Positions 46,601 to 60,424 of a DNA stretch of 64,000 nt are shown here, piece after piece. Origin of the DNA: Lepturacanthus savala (Eukaryota > Chordata > Actinopteri > Scombriformes > Trichiuridae); NCBI GenBank assembly GCA_030544235.1, contig CM060475.1, positions 1,511,920 to 1,575,919 on the forward strand, in the 5' to 3' direction. The notes under the pieces are model-generated. The model was not told the DNA's origin. It made no database searches and saw nothing but the letters and a program-made list of their open reading frames with translations. Position 1 is the stretch's first letter, and each line of letters begins with the position of its first letter. Position numbers and translations under genes: made by a program.

Positions 46601-49164
46601 GGCACTGTGGGTGTGTTGTTTTTTGTAATTGTACGTCCAGGTCCAAACGCCGACTCGCTTCACATGTAAGGTTCAAATCGGTTTAATTGAATAAACGCTA
46701 ACCGGAGGCGCACTGGTTCAATCCAGTGTGTCTCTTTGAAGTCCGAAGCCATTGAGAAAAACACCAAACCATTCATAAATTATTGACGGGCTTTGCAGTT
46801 GCATCATTATAGTCCTTAAGACTCACTGGAGAGCTGGCTGTGTTGAAATTATTAAATAAAATTAATTATATATATAATCTTATCAGACTAAACTTGAAAT
46901 AAGACAGAACAAACGTCCTACCTTTTTAGGTGTGTTTAACAACTTTCAGTTTCCACGGTGCTATAGTTCCCCAAGAGCCTTTTTTTTCCTCCTGCTTCCT
47001 CATTTCTCTTTTCTCTCAAACCACAATGGGGTTGATGAAGCTATGATGCTTTATCAAGCCCCACTTGAGTGTCACTGCCTGGGTACCTGCCTGGGCCATA
47101 ATACCTCCCCTGTCAAAAATCCATTCGACCTTTAGTTCATACCCTCCAGCCAGAATCTAATTTGGTCCTATCCTCTCTCATTCCTCTGTCCCCAAACCTC
47201 CACTCACCCCAACAACCCCCAACATGCCATTGCAATTGTCAGCTATAACAAAAAGGGTAATCTAGCAAAGCGTTGTGACTGTTAAAGTGTTGGGGAAAGT
47301 TACTTAAATGCCTTCAGTATGAAGACACAGATGTATTATTTGGCAAAGAAGAAACGCTGACAGGCAGATGAAGAGTAGTCACTGTGCTTCTTCATCTCTC
47401 TGGACACTTCACCCAATTTTGAAGCATTGTTTACACAAAACCTGTCAGCTCAGCGAGGGAAGAGGACGGAGGAAGCTGTGAAGAGGGTTTTCGAAATTTC
47501 AACATACTTTTATGGGCTTCTAAGGCTGTTATTGCAGATGCTTTACATGTGCATTAACTGTCTGCTAATCTCAGTGTGGGGTAATTGAAAAGTGGAAATA
47601 CTGGGGAAAAAAAACTGACATAATGGAAATAATAACTGCACTATACCTGCAGATTTAAAACGCCAAAAAACAAATCTAATATTTGCAAGGCCAAGTGCCC
47701 TGAAATCACAATTCCATTTATAACCATTTTGTCCTTACCTTGGCTATAATGACTCCATCTTTTTGCGTTTCCAGAAGCTCTTCAGTTTATTAGAGGTCTG
47801 GCTTGTTACCATCTTTTCATTTAAATTCCTCTAAGTCCTCCCAGAGCATGAAACAACTCCTTAACTTGAAAACTGCCTTTTTTTTTTGTCACGGCAGTGG
47901 CATCTCTGTGAGTCACCGGCTTTACTCTTTCACATCTTTTCAGGTTTAATTAACTCAATGAGGGCTCGGTGTCCTCTAGATGATAACACCCGGAGGAAAC
48001 ATTTCACACTCAAAGGCTCTTAATGTCTCTTTAACTACATTTAGTTGTGAAATATCTACCTATCTGATATGTATGCAACTGTAAGTGCAAATATGATCAC
48101 TTCTGCACTCGTACACACACACATGCCTTCAGGCTGAAGGTGTGTGCATTAGCTTTTCATTATAATAAGTAATGGGAGTGGTTCCCCACCCTTAAAATGC
48201 CATTAGCCCCTGCTTACTCTCCTTTCCCTTCCCCTCCCTCTCTCTCCTCTTTGCCCTTCCCGATCCAAAGCCAAGCACTGTGATTAGCTTTATGGAGCGA
48301 AGGCTGAAGGCAGAGAAGAAAACGCTACAAATGATATTACTTTGAGCCTGAATAAGCATACGACACATGACATTATCATCACGCTGGATGGAGACACTAA
48401 GGGAGCCCATCAAACGCGCAGCAAAGACCCTCCACGCGATTGGATGAGCCCTCCCCAGGAGGAAGGGGGTTGGGGGTTGGGGGGCCGCCATGGCTGTCTC
48501 GGCCCCTGGTGGGAAAATTCACTGATTGGAGGACACAGTGACAGACGCTCTCTTTACTGTCATGTCAGCAGTTCAGTTCAAGAAAAACACCCATTAAATT
48601 TAACAACATGACGGCGGAGCGGCTGGGACTTTACGTTGGCCGGAAAAGATCTGTGCAACTTCATAAGCAGGAGAAAGAACCGGGGGCAATTAAACTTTGA
48701 AATAACCTTCAATTTGTCATTCTGGTGAAAAAAAAACTGTCTCGGTCCTGGCTGAATGTTGGCTCTCATAAATCATGTATTATCATTTTGATAATGACTT
48801 TGATGGCACTTGTCACACAACCAAAGGAGCAACGGAGCAACAGACTCACACGCCATATTTCTTGACAGTTCTAAATTGATGATAATGTTTTTAAAGATTG
48901 CTCCTAAAAGGGAGAAAACATGCTTTTGGTGAATTTATGTTATACTTTTTTACTTCAGTTAGCCAAAATTTTAGGCCACAACAAGATGAATATTTTTTTA
49001 TCCACACAATTTTCTATCCAATTCGGCCTCTGTACCACACCAACATGGCACTTATCCAGAGATTTGTCAAACTGGATAAAGAAGTGGAGAGATTCAAAAA
49101 TGTCAGATTGAGTAGATTCATGTTGTGACCCCAATCCAGATCTTTTTTCGGCTTTGTGAGCTTC

Positions 49165-49616
49165 ACTAGTTCTTGTAGTTCTTGTCAAGACCAATACCAA
49201 GATAGACCACATGAAGACCAAGACCAGTTGAGCTCAAGACCAAGACCAAAAGAGAAAGTTAGTTACACCATATTTTCCTATTTCACATAAGTTGTAGCTG
49301 CTTAGGATAAATATTAGATTGAATTATGTCGACTGCAAAGCTACAACTACTAACCGCTGCTGAATTGTTGCGTCCTCCTCTCTGAATCAGCTGTAAAGAG
49401 GGAGGTGGGCCAATGTGTCAGAAAATGTGTGTGATTGGTACCAATTGAAGCAGGTGTGTAGTAATTATATCCAAGGGGGGAAAAAAAAGCGTGTCTGCCT
49501 GTCAAATCCCTCCGAGACCACTCTGCCAATCAGAGACACTGCAAGACCAACAGACCTGAGACTGAGACCAGACAGTCCAGACCTGTCTTGAGACCAGGAC
49601 CAGTGTCAAGAACTAC
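49165..49616. mobile_element. 450-bp TIR element rich in AGACCAAGACCA
   Basis: The left end GTAGTTCTTGTCA (49175) and right end TGTCAAGAACTAC (49604-49616) are inverted repeats with one mismatch. Inside, GACCAAGACCAG-type phrases occur near both ends, and the middle is non-coding. Similar GACCAAGACC-rich elements are common in fish genomes. It is likely non-autonomous. Confidence 0.65.
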
Positions 49617-50515
49617 TATTACTATGGTTCACGCATGCACGGAGACAAAGCGTCACATTTGTGCAGTCCAACAATGGCCGACACGGTGAATTTAAGATTA
49701 CTCTGCCTTGTTTTTGACATTCTTTCACGCAGTTATTTGAAATTTTGCTCATATTCGTGTTACGATCTCTGTGTAGTCTGAGATATTTGTTAATCTGATC
49801 GGCATGTGGACGTGGATGAAAATATCCAGTTAAAAAAAACTACACTAGTGAAGCTGGCGCCTTAGTTTTGACAGTTACTCCTGAATCACAGCTTCGGAAT
49901 ATTAGGAACATTCCTGTCAAGTAGCCGCGGCTGAGAAGATTGATACGTATCTGTGCATTCATCATTACGCTACAGCTGTGTCTTGAAAAGGCGATTTTTA
50001 ATCTCAATGAGGCTTTCACGGCGAAATATAAGATTCATTAAAAATGTATTCACTGTAAAAGCAGGTTAGTGTGGAATCACATTGGGCTGGATGGTAATAC
50101 GATGACATGTCGCTAGCTAACTGTGAAAATGTGATGAGGATTATTTTATTTTCTGTTTGTGAAATAAAAAACACATTATTTTTATTCATTTATTATTATC
50201 TATATGCTAGTTTTCCTCATAGAGAACATCCCTATACAGTTGTAACAGCAGGCATAAACTATCTGTGTGCTTTCATTGCATACTGTATATCATGTTTGCA
50301 CTTGAGCTTTAGTGTGTTTGCATTAGCTATGATACTCTGGGTGTACAGTGTGCGTGTTTTATCGCTGTGTAACATGTACATGTATGTGCACGTTTAATCC
50401 CTTGCACGGTGACGCCGGCAGCGTGTGTGTCTGCGCATGTAAACATCCTGCCGCGTAAACACCCTAATCTGTTCCCCTTCCCTGGTAATTACACTGACTA
50501 ACGAGCATAGAGCAC

Positions 50516-50546
<31 letters not shown>

Positions 50547-50550
50547 GAGA
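50516..50550. repeat. (GA)n tract
   Basis: GA run with one ACAG interruption. ORFs across it are repeat-encoded Leu-Ser runs. Confidence 0.9.
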
Positions 50551-52082
50551 AGGACAAAGAGGACAGGAGAGAGATGGGGGGAAAGAAGACGACAGGGGAC
50601 AGATGGTGAAAGAAGAGAAAAGTTTTGAGCATTCATGTCTCTGTAGAGTTATAGTGCAATGTGAAGGCCTGTGTGTGTATACATACACTATAGCTGCCTA
50701 TACAGTGTATGAGTGTGGTGTGTGTGGGTGTGTGTGTGCACGCGCATGTCAGGACCAGATGCCCGCATCTAACAGCCCATCTGTGAGGAGAGCTCTGCCA
50801 GACCACTAATCAGGCAATCCATCACCTCTCTACCTGCCACTGGCCATTACTCGTGAACCACTCACACACACACACACACACACGCTCGTCACAGCTAAAA
50901 AACAGCGGCGTATCTATACATACACACACTCCTCTGCATGTACATGATGGGAAAGTGTGTATTTACGTAGAAGGGAGAGAAGCAAACAAACTAATTGGCT
51001 CCTTGCTTATTAAGGTCAAACACACACAGCATACAACATATGCTTTAATACACATTGTGATAGAATTGGGCCAAATATTCTCACATGCCCCCACACACTT
51101 AAAAAAATAAAACTCAAATCATGAAAAATTGATTTGATTAAAAAATTTGATTAAAGAAAAATCTACTGACAATGTTGGATTAATTAAATAGGTTTGTAGC
51201 CCAGATGTAGCTGTAGATATATTGCAGTTACAGTGGATTGTAATGGCAACCCGGAGTCAGGGTAAATATCAGGTTGCCATGGTGATCCAGTATGCCTGCC
51301 GTGAATCCGAACTGACAGCTGTCACGTTCCGCTGAGGAGAGAGCTACGAGCGTTCTGAACATGTGGGGACCTATTCTAATTTTAAATGTAATTACTAATG
51401 GGTCCATTAACTGCAGACGCGCCATTCCATTTGCAACTCCAACGGGAAAGTCGAGCTGGTTCCGTGTGCAGGACTGCACCCAAAAAAGATTCTCGACAAG
51501 AAAAAAAAAAAAGCATACACAACTGTAAAAGAAAACAGGAAATTAACAGCTCGATACACAGCTTGATATTTCATCTGTCACCACGTTCCATCATTTCCTG
51601 AATGGTACTCACTCGTGGGGTATTATTTATGAAAAGAGGAATCTGCTTATATGCCCGCCTACTTGACACAGAAGCAGGTAATAACTACATTTGTCCATTT
51701 TTCATGTAGTGCTCCTCAGTATCCTCATCACTCATTCTCTGTGTATTTTTATGGTCTCCTTATCGGCCAATTTTTGTATTTCAGTCCTTTCTACATGCTT
51801 TTCCTCTGTAAAAAGACGACTCATGAAAGCAGAGGGGACTGGGGATGTGTAATGAGCTGCTCAGCCGTATTACTGACTACACACACGCGCGCACGTGCGC
51901 CCACACACACACACATGCGGAGAGCAAAATCCACCTGTGTCTGTGTGTATATGCATGTGCGTGTTAGCCTCCAGCGATGGCTGCTGAATACGCCGTCTGA
52001 TCGCTGCCATAGAGGCAGGAGGGATTTCATCTGGCTCTGAATGAAACACTTTTCAAACTAAAGGCAGTAGTAGGCTGCCAAT

Positions 52083-52142
<60 letters not shown>

Positions 52143-52252
52143 TTCTAGAGCAAGAGGGAAAAGGCACAGACTCACACAGGCTGCGTATACACTCACTGAA
52201 CAAATTCTGCGAGTCAAACACACACGTGCACACACACACACACACACACACA
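52083..52252. repeat. (AC)n-(AT)n compound and (CA)n microsatellites
   Basis: AC at 52083-52102 passes directly into AT at 52103-52141. A CA run follows at 52229-52252. Confidence 0.93.
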
Positions 52253-52610
52253 CTGTGAACACAAATATATTTGCAGCACCCGTTTCAAATGTTATCAGCC
52301 CATTGAACGGGCTTATCAGTGGTTATCAGCCTCATATATATGGGTTAGAGGAGCCTGCTCCTCCTGCTAGAAGGTGCATATCATCCCATTGGAACAGGGC
52401 TGCAGCATTCTGTTTCATGGTGTGGTTGGGCTCAGGCACAAAAATACACTGGGTTCAGGTTTGACAAAGATGGTTTGGGTTAACTCACTTCAAATGTGGT
52501 TAAATGTGGTAACTGTTGAGTTGAAATCTACAGTTGAACGGCAGGAAAATGACACGTCGCGTTAAAATCGCGTTTGTGGCGGCGTCACATGGTGAGGCTG
52601 CAGACTGTAA

Positions 52611-52800
52611 CTGGGGTTGCACAATTTCATGAATTTTCAAAGATATTTTCATGGGATTTTATATTGGAATTAATGGGAATATATCGGAATAAACAGGAAT
52701 CAATTCAAAAGTTACATAACTGAAGGTTATGGCCTTTAACTGGGGACTTACATTTCGTTGGGCAAATCATATTGCAGCATAATCTTGGCTAAAACAACCA
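52611..52800 (+). repeat. Dispersed repeat with TGGGATTTTATATTGGAATT
   Basis: TTCATGGGATTTTATATTGG, AATTAATGGGAATATATCGG and CATTTCGTTGGGCAAATCAT, ending GCATAATCTTGGCTAAAACA, recall a known fish interspersed repeat. No TIRs seen. Confidence 0.5.
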
Positions 52801-52920
52801 GACTCAAAGGGATAGTTCAACATTTTTTAAATTCGCCCTTTTTTTTGTCGATACCAGCTGTTTCCAGACCAGCGGAGCAGAGCCGCCAGCTGCTTAGCTA
52901 CTGCTACACGGCTAATGGTA
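52801..52920 (+). repeat. Start of a common fish repeat (GGGATAGTTCAACATTTTTT)
   Basis: CAAAGGGATAGTTCAACATT followed by CCAGCTGTTTCCAGACC and CTTAGCTACTGCTACACGGC. A related start is at 55915. Confidence 0.5.
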
Positions 52921-53625
52921 TTTTTGGATTATAACGGTCTCTTAGTATCTCAAAGTGTGGTAAGTAAATTGTGATAATAAAGATATTTGATTGATAATGA
53001 TATTAACGTTTTTAACGGCTTTAAACATTTTTTACAGCTAATGCGAGAAGATAGACTTAAATATGTTATTAAAATCGAATTAAAATGTTCTATTTCCTAA
53101 ATAAAAATGTTTAAATCCATATTTTTCTGCTGAGTGTTGGTACAAATCATTATGTGCAGCATAACTCATAAGTTCATTTCAAGTTATTCGAACGTGTGTG
53201 TGTTTGAGTGCATAACAGACAAAAGACCACTATGAGAAAACAGGCTTCCAAGAGGGATTGTGTTAGAAGCTCTGCAGGGTTCCCAGACAACAAGTGATTT
53301 TTGTGTGTGTGTGTGTATGTGTGTGTCTTAGAGACAGAGAGAGATACTGTGTGTAGTCATCGGGGTGTTAAGCTGCAACCCTGTGGCGCCGCAATGATGT
53401 GGAGGTGTAGCGATACAGCACACACACTGAGCTAAAACACCACCCACGGGCGCCACGTCCCTCAACAGACCTTCACGTACACTCACGCACGAAACTGAAT
53501 CAGGACACGCGACTGAAGTCGACAGCCTGTGTCCAAAAACAAGGGTCCAATGCAATAACTTTGCATAACATAAATCTTTTATTGTGAGGGGGGAAAAAGA
53601 GCAATATGCATATGAAAGTTTGCTA

Positions 53626-53811
53626 TGTGTGTGTGTGTGTGTGTGTGTATCAGGGACACCGGAGGGAACCAAGAGAAGACATATAGCATTCATTGCCATC
53701 TGTTTTCCAGCACAACAATTAGGACACAGTCTGAGCTGCAGAATCCAAGTTTGACCTAATGCAATATTCTGTCTGACACACACTCACTCACTCACACACA
53801 CACACACACAC
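53626..53811. repeat. (GT)n and (CA)n tracts in inverted orientation
   Basis: GT at 53626-53648 and CA at about 53788-53811. The 151-aa minus ORF spanning them (53328-53783) has no recognisable domain and includes a repeat-encoded Thr-His run. Confidence 0.9.
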
Positions 53812-53997
53812 CTCCTCCCCTGTGTGGTGGCTGTCGATCGATTGCGTGCCTTGTCTGCCACTCTCTCGCTCATAGTGCCGGGACTGTAAATCACATAGAT
53901 AAGCCAAGGCCTATAAAGTACAGCACCTGAAGGCCTCTTGAGCACTCAGACACACACACTCACTCAGGATGAATAGGTTGCCAAAAAAGGAGCTGCA

Positions 53998-54027
<30 letters not shown>
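53998..54027. repeat. Homopolymer of 30 G
   Basis: An uninterrupted run of 30 G, far longer than any other G or C run here. Exact length is uncertain because such tracts are hard to sequence. Confidence 0.85.
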
Positions 54028-54028
<1 letters not shown>

Positions 54029-55914
54029 AGAAAACCTGCGGCATTAATCTCAATGCTGGGAGTCAATGCTGAAAAACCTACAGACGTACACACATATTAA
54101 TGACTGTAAAGTGGCAGCGGTTCCATTTTTAATGGCGACAAGGCAGGAGCTGACTAACGTAAGTGCGCTTTCATTGCATTCGCTGTAGCGAGAGAGACAC
54201 CGGGAATGGGTGCGATTGTAATTTTCTGGCACATACAGTAGGTAGTTGCACACTTTATGTGCTCTAAACAACTTTTAACATGCTGTAAGTGGATCTGTAC
54301 CAGTTTTGATAGTCTAGGGGAACATATTAAATGAGTTTTTCTTGTTTTATCTTTTAAATAAATGAGCAAATATGAACTACACCTGGGCTTTAGTCCCTGT
54401 GAAGTCACTGTAGCCAAATGTTAGACGCTCCTTACATGGGGCTGTTTCTAATGGTTTCAGTTTGGCTTCTTTAGACCAAATATCCACTCAAGCCCCAGGC
54501 CTATTTTTCACTTTTCCTGCCATAAATGACATTAAATATGGAAAATCTCTAAAGCCACAAAGGTTATGTTCTTAAAACTGGGATTTACAACCTGTGAGGT
54601 GACTACAGAAGTGTCAGAATCAATTTTGCTGCCGTTACAGAGCAAATATAGTTAGAATATTGCAAAATTATTGAAAAATAACTTGAAATAAGTTGAATTA
54701 TTTTTTTTATTTATTTATTAATCTGCAATACAAAGTTCAATGATTCATAAGAAAAGAAAAGATCAGTTATTTGTTCATAAAGTCATTAAACACACTGAGG
54801 ATCATTACAGAAGAATATATTCTGTAAGATGTTTAAAAAGGAGATTAAAAAGGGCCCAATTAAATAATCACACACAGCTAGAATCTAAATTAAATACCAA
54901 AATAATGGTTAGTTGCAGCCCTACTACTGATATTATAATAAACTATCTTCCTATTGTATTGATGATGTAGATATTGATGATATATAATGATATTGTAACA
55001 GTAAAATTGTTGTTTTACACTTTATTTAGTGTTGTGGCTGAAGTTTCCTCATGCAAATTTATCAGGAGGTTTAGGATTTTAGGATTTTTCATCTTTTCAG
55101 CTTTCACACTGGCCGTGAGCCAGCACACCTTATCACCCACATCACTAACCACCTGTGGATAAATTTGAGCGAATCCCCCGCAGCCGAGCTCCGAAACCGA
55201 GTGAGAATCTTTCCCTGAAGAGTGGAAGCTGTAATAGCACTTTCCACGTCGTCATGTCCTGCTGTGGTTCAGTGATTAAGGGAAACTGTGTCTCCAAACC
55301 TGTTGCTGCTTCCCCAGTGGTTCCCTCTCTCTCTCCCTCCCGCTGTGTGAGTGCAGACAGGTGTGCCGGAGACAGAGTAGAGACGCACCAGCTGCAACTC
55401 GTCCCCCTCCCACGTGTCCTCAGCCCTGCCTCCCTGCTCCTGAAACCTTCTGGACCCTTGTTCTATTCTGCTTTCCTCCCCCCCTGAGGACTCCACTCCT
55501 TGCCCCAGTATGCCTCAACTCCTGGTTCTTGGCTACCAGCCCAGTCTCCTGACCTGTGTCCTCACATGACAGGAAACAAGCAAAAACCCTGCACTGCAAA
55601 AGAGCCGTTGTATTTTTGGCCTAAAACAGTAACTTATGCTGGTACATGTAGGTTAGCATCACAAAGCAAGACAGTTATATGCTCCTTAAGTATGATTTAA
55701 TACAAGGGACAGTAGTTACTGCTAACTCTTCTTTTAATATAATTAGTTCCAGTGTTAAATGGCATAGGAATTTTATTTTGAGTGGTTTGGTAATGGAGAA
55801 AGTGACCTATAGCAGTCCTTAGCAGTTAGCAGCTAACTGATGCTAGCAGGGCTGCAGGAGTTAGCCGCTAACATCAGTCAGTCTTCTGACTGGTTGGTAT
55901 TGTGGGCTAGTAAA

Positions 55915-55960
55915 TAAAGGGCTAGTTCAACATTTTTTTGAAAATTCACCCATCACCCTG
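55915..55960 (+). repeat. Start of a common fish repeat, second copy
   Basis: AAAGGGCTAGTTCAACATTT, one base different from the block at 52804, followed by unrelated sequence. Confidence 0.4.
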
Positions 55961-56331
55961 ATTCCCATAGTCATAGCAATAGCAATTTTTGAGTTAGCAC
56001 AAGTTAAAGCAGTAGCAGTAGCAACAGTTAAAAGTTATTACAAGGTAAAATCAGTAGTTAGTAGAACTTAGTTGAGCAAACTCACAAGCAAAACTTGAAA
56101 TATTTAGTTTAAATACTTTAAATTTTATCAAAGTATTTTGGCTCGAAATTTTGACTTGTCCCAACTTTCTTGCAGTGTGCATTAAATATTCTATTTAAGT
56201 AAAAATGCACAAGTATTAGCAGGGAAATGTACTTGTTTCATCCCCCTGACATTGCATTATTAATGCTCAAGCATCAGTGTACAGCATTTTACTGTTTGAA
56301 CTTATTTTTATACTGTTAGCTTAGTTTAGTC

Positions 56332-56623
56332 CAGTGGTTCACAAAGGGGTCAGCAGATACACCTGAGGTTCATGAGATGATTAATATGAAAGGAAAGGAA
56401 AAACATCCGATATACATCCTTTTTTCTCTCTCTTTAATCTTAGTTTTCTGGTGAAATATCGGATCTGTTGAGCATTTGTTGAAATGAAACCACAGAAGAA
56501 GCTTAGATAGGAAAAAAAACACTATTTGGTGGAGCTGTTAGCTTCCAGACATCTGAAATGTGATCTGAATACACACTGCTGTTTGTAAGACGTCAAAAGA
56601 CAAAAAGGTTGGAAACCTTAATG
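56332..56623 (+). mobile_element. hAT-like non-autonomous element remnant
   Basis: Starts CAGTGGTTCACAAAGGGGTC and ends AGACAAAAAGGTTGGAAACC, inverted ends of the fish hAT type. The interior (CTTAGTTTTCTGGTGAAATA, GCTGTTAGCTTCCAGACATC) is non-coding. The last bases of the right end are decayed. Confidence 0.65.
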
Positions 56624-57189
56624 TTGTATTTTAAAAGGTTGTTTCATTATCCATTGTGTCAAATCTGCATCTGAAAAGTCAAGCTGTCGGATGAATGTAG
56701 TGAAGCAGGAAGTATAATATTTCCCTCTGAAATGTAGTGGAGTGGAAATATAAAGTAGCATCAAATGGAAATATTCATGTATAGTACAAGTACCTCAAAA
56801 TTGTACTTGAGTAAATGGACTTAGTTGCTTTTTATAGCATAAATAAAAGGGCATGTTCTGGATCTATATTGATTGTGCCAGTCTTTGTCTTTCCCAGAAT
56901 AAAATGCTTCTATTTAATACATCAAAATACTGTATCCTGACTACAAACAACGTTGCGGGCCTTTTTTAAATTGGAAATCTGTATTCTACCAGACGTTACC
57001 TGTACACAACTGACGAAGATATATTCTGACACTACCTCTTAAAATATATCCAAAAGTTCAAGAAAGTTGAACTCGAGCCGAGGATTCAAAGGATTTTTCC
57101 TGCAATATCATAAACGCTGGCGCGACCAGCCGCAGAAGCTGATAAGACGGGCGTATTTAGTCAGAGCCTACTTCTATCTTTTGGAAACT

Positions 57190-57370
57190 CTTGAGCCTTT
57201 CAATGAGAGGGAAGGTGGCGCACATGAAAGAAGAAGAGGAAGCTGGGGAATGACTGTAAATGAAGGGAGGGAGAAAACAAGATTAAATAAGAAGGTGGGA
57301 CGGCATGAGAAAGGCGAGGGAGGGGGGAGGAGGGAGCCAGCCATGGGAGGGAAAGGATGGATGGACGGAT
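57190..57370. repeat. Polypurine tract
   Basis: About 180 bp with very strong A/G bias on the plus strand (GGGAGGGAGAAAAC, GAGGGAGGGGGGAGGAGGGA). The 160- and 163-aa minus ORFs over it are overlapping frames of this tract, without recognisable domains. Confidence 0.7.
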
Positions 57371-57919
57371 GGTGAGAGTAAAGGACACGGAGGAGTGACC
57401 ATCCTGGACTCGCCTGTAGTTTCCCCAGTAGGAGCAGCTTGTGTGGCAGCAGGACGACTGTCACCGCTGCCTGCCAAACCGTGGCCGCGCTGGCGCCGCC
57501 GAGCATCCACCTGCCACTCAAATCCGTGTTTGTTTGCAGGCGCTGCCAGGCGATGATTGTTATCGCCGCTCGAAAAAAAGGAAGGTGGAGATCTGTCCAT
57601 ATAACGCTCATATAAACGAGACATAAAACGAGGGTATTGTTCCAGCGTGTCGCCAAGTCTAATTAAATGGTCTTCCGCTTCCAATCGGTCGGATTTCAAT
57701 AAACCGGACGAATTTGGGCGCTGCCGTGATAAACAGGTGATGGCGAGGAAGAAAACACAATGGGACGCCGACATGTGATGTTGTATCTACCTGCAGAACA
57801 ACTCGCTGACCAGAGAACAGTGTCCTACAACAGCGACAACACAAGTCACAATAATTAGCCTGTCGGAGAGCAGAGCCTGGCTGTTAGCACACAAAAGCAA
57901 CAGTCGAACGCTCTCTCTC

Positions 57920-57944
57920 TGTGTGTGTGTGTGTATGTGTGTGT
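57920..57944. repeat. (GT)n tract
   Basis: GT run with a single AT interruption, next to a short CT run. Confidence 0.9.
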
Positions 57945-60405
57945 GAACAGCGAGGGGTACCATTCTCACAGGCTGTTTTGACCGCCCTGCCATCTGCGGG
58001 CACGCCGGGTGCCCGCCTGTTGGCCATCCTATGCCAGGCACTTTGACGTGGTTGCATGGTTACAGGTCTGAAAGGGCAGCTCGGGTCTGGTGCTGCCAAA
58101 CGGCTTTTCAGCAAAACACTGACTTTAACGTAGACCGAAGAGCCTGAAGTAGTAAGCGATAGTTTTATTCCCATAGTTGGAGCTTAAAAATATGCCTTTT
58201 TTTGCCAATTTTTACGAGTTCAATACCGTAAATTCTCTAATAGGCTGGTGTTCCAGTATTAGCAGGACGGTCTCTAACCAACTTTTTAAAATGTCTAATC
58301 AAACACAAAAATATACAGATTGTTGAGTTCATGATGTATTTATAAAAAATGTGCATGCTTTTATGGTTCAAAAGCACCGAGTTGTACAGCAATGCCTTCT
58401 AATACACTCCCTTAGAGCATTAAGCCTATGATAGTGAACTGCTTTGTTTGTTCTAAACATATAAATACCAATAATTATAAAGTATATAGCAACTGCAGTG
58501 TTCTACACACAATCACAATAGAAGAACCTTCACAACCTTCTGCAAAAAACAGAAATACCATAAAGTGAAAACACCCTTATTATAATGAATTACACTGCAA
58601 TGAGAGTTAAATGAAAAGCTGCAAAATATTCAGTCATCCTGTATCGTAGCTATGCTAATAACGTGGAACAAATCAAACTGGAAATTGATCAAAATTTGAT
58701 AGCCCTTGGGTCAGACCACAGCAGAATAAGTGGGTGGACTTATTTCACAATGTGTGTGTCAGCAGGAACAGCAGAGGCATAAATATTTACATGCAAGCAC
58801 TGAAAAAGCTGTTTTTTTCCCCTAATACGGCCCATTTTACATTTGCTGTGGGAACCTTGACCCTGAAGACTGGCCATATAAATTAGCATTAATTTGACAT
58901 GCAGTTTATTCCATCCTGTTATCTGATTCTGGAAGTAAAATCCACTTCCTCTTGGCTCTTTGTAGGGATTTATGCTATTTTGTGATGGGAGGGGAGAAAA
59001 GGCTTAGTTCTCCTAAGATTTGGGCCTAATCTAAATAAAAGTGTATTGGATTCTTGAGTTAAGTTAATTGGGAAGTGTGCGAATTACCATAATAGATGGA
59101 TTAGTTTGTCTAGCAAGAATAAATTTACACTAGTTGCAGAAGTACGGCATCTGGGCATTTGGGGCGAGCTAACGCAACACAGTTCCGCTTTTATTGGATA
59201 TTTCCTGATCTGATAATACATGGCGGCTTAATGATTGTGAGGAATTATTTTGAAACGTGACAAAAACATGTGTGTAGAGATTGTTTCTTATTTTTAAAAA
59301 ATGATCTGAATTCAGTTTCCATGGATTAATTCCACTAGATTCTGTAAAAAAAAAAGTGTTACTGACTCTTTTTTTTTTAAATAATGGAACCACTAGTGCT
59401 TTATAACAGCATTCTGCAAATCTGGTATACTAGAGGTGCAGTTAGTTTGGTCTCCTTGGATCACATTAAATGAGTTTTATTCTATTCCATTCCATCCTCT
59501 CACTTCATTTTCAGAATATCAGAGGGAAATCAACCTTTTACAGAGACTCGTCTCTCCAATGCATACGGATTTGTAATCCAGCGCGGGCTAAATCAGACGT
59601 GAACAGTATTAGGTTAGAAGAGATAGGGCGAAAACTAGTTTTGTGCAGCGAACACACAAGAACATAATTTCTTTTTTTTTCTCCTTCACAAATAAAATGA
59701 GACTTGCTCTGAAAATCTTTTCCCCTCACTGCCCCCCCTCTCTCTTTCTCTCTCGCTGATACACACACGCATTCAGACACACACATATGCGCGCAGACAG
59801 CTGCCTAAAAATGAAATAAGATAGCGAAACAGCAGCTCAATCATCCGTGACTCCATTTTACTCAACGGCGCCACAGGAAAATTAATTGCACTAATTGAGT
59901 AACAGAGTTCATCAAACTGGTATTCTCATTTTCCACATTCATTAGGCGCTCTCTTTGTGAGAGCATCCCCGAGGTGACACTCTGTGTGTCTGCGTGCTGC
60001 AGCTGAGGAGGGAGGAGAGTCGACGACACTCTGCCAGCGGGACTAAACTCAGAGGTAGTGAAAACACTCACAACTCCATGTTTTTTTGGGGGGTTTTAAA
60101 TATATTTTTCAGCGCTTTAAAAAGCTGTTTGTTGCCAAAAATGCACACGATTGAATATACGTTCTCCGCTTCTCCACAAGCAAATACAGTCTTCAACCAC
60201 TTAAACTGCACTGCATTAACCCCCAAGTCATTATAATGAAATGGAGCTGTAGTTTATGCTTGGTGTCTCACTAAGGATTTCCTTCACAATAGATTGTACA
60301 CATTTGCAGAGTGTTTGAGTGAATGATTTCACACTGAATTACAATGGGAGCAGAGACAAGACTGAAATAACAGATACAACAAGGTATTCCCCGCTGGTGT
60401 TTGCA

Positions 60406-60424
60406 TGTGTGTGTGTGTGTGTGT
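60406..60424. repeat. (GT)n tract
   Basis: Short perfect GT run. An inverted CA run lies about 80 bp away near 60505. Confidence 0.9.

Noticed and set aside
53328..53783. 151-aa minus-strand ORF
   Set aside because: It includes a Thr-His run encoded by a (GT)n tract and has no recognisable similarity.
57174..57774. Overlapping 160- and 163-aa minus-strand ORFs, the longest here
   Set aside because: They lie partly in a polypurine tract, show no recognisable domain, and occupy two frames at once with plus-strand ORFs opposite. There is no splice or promoter context.
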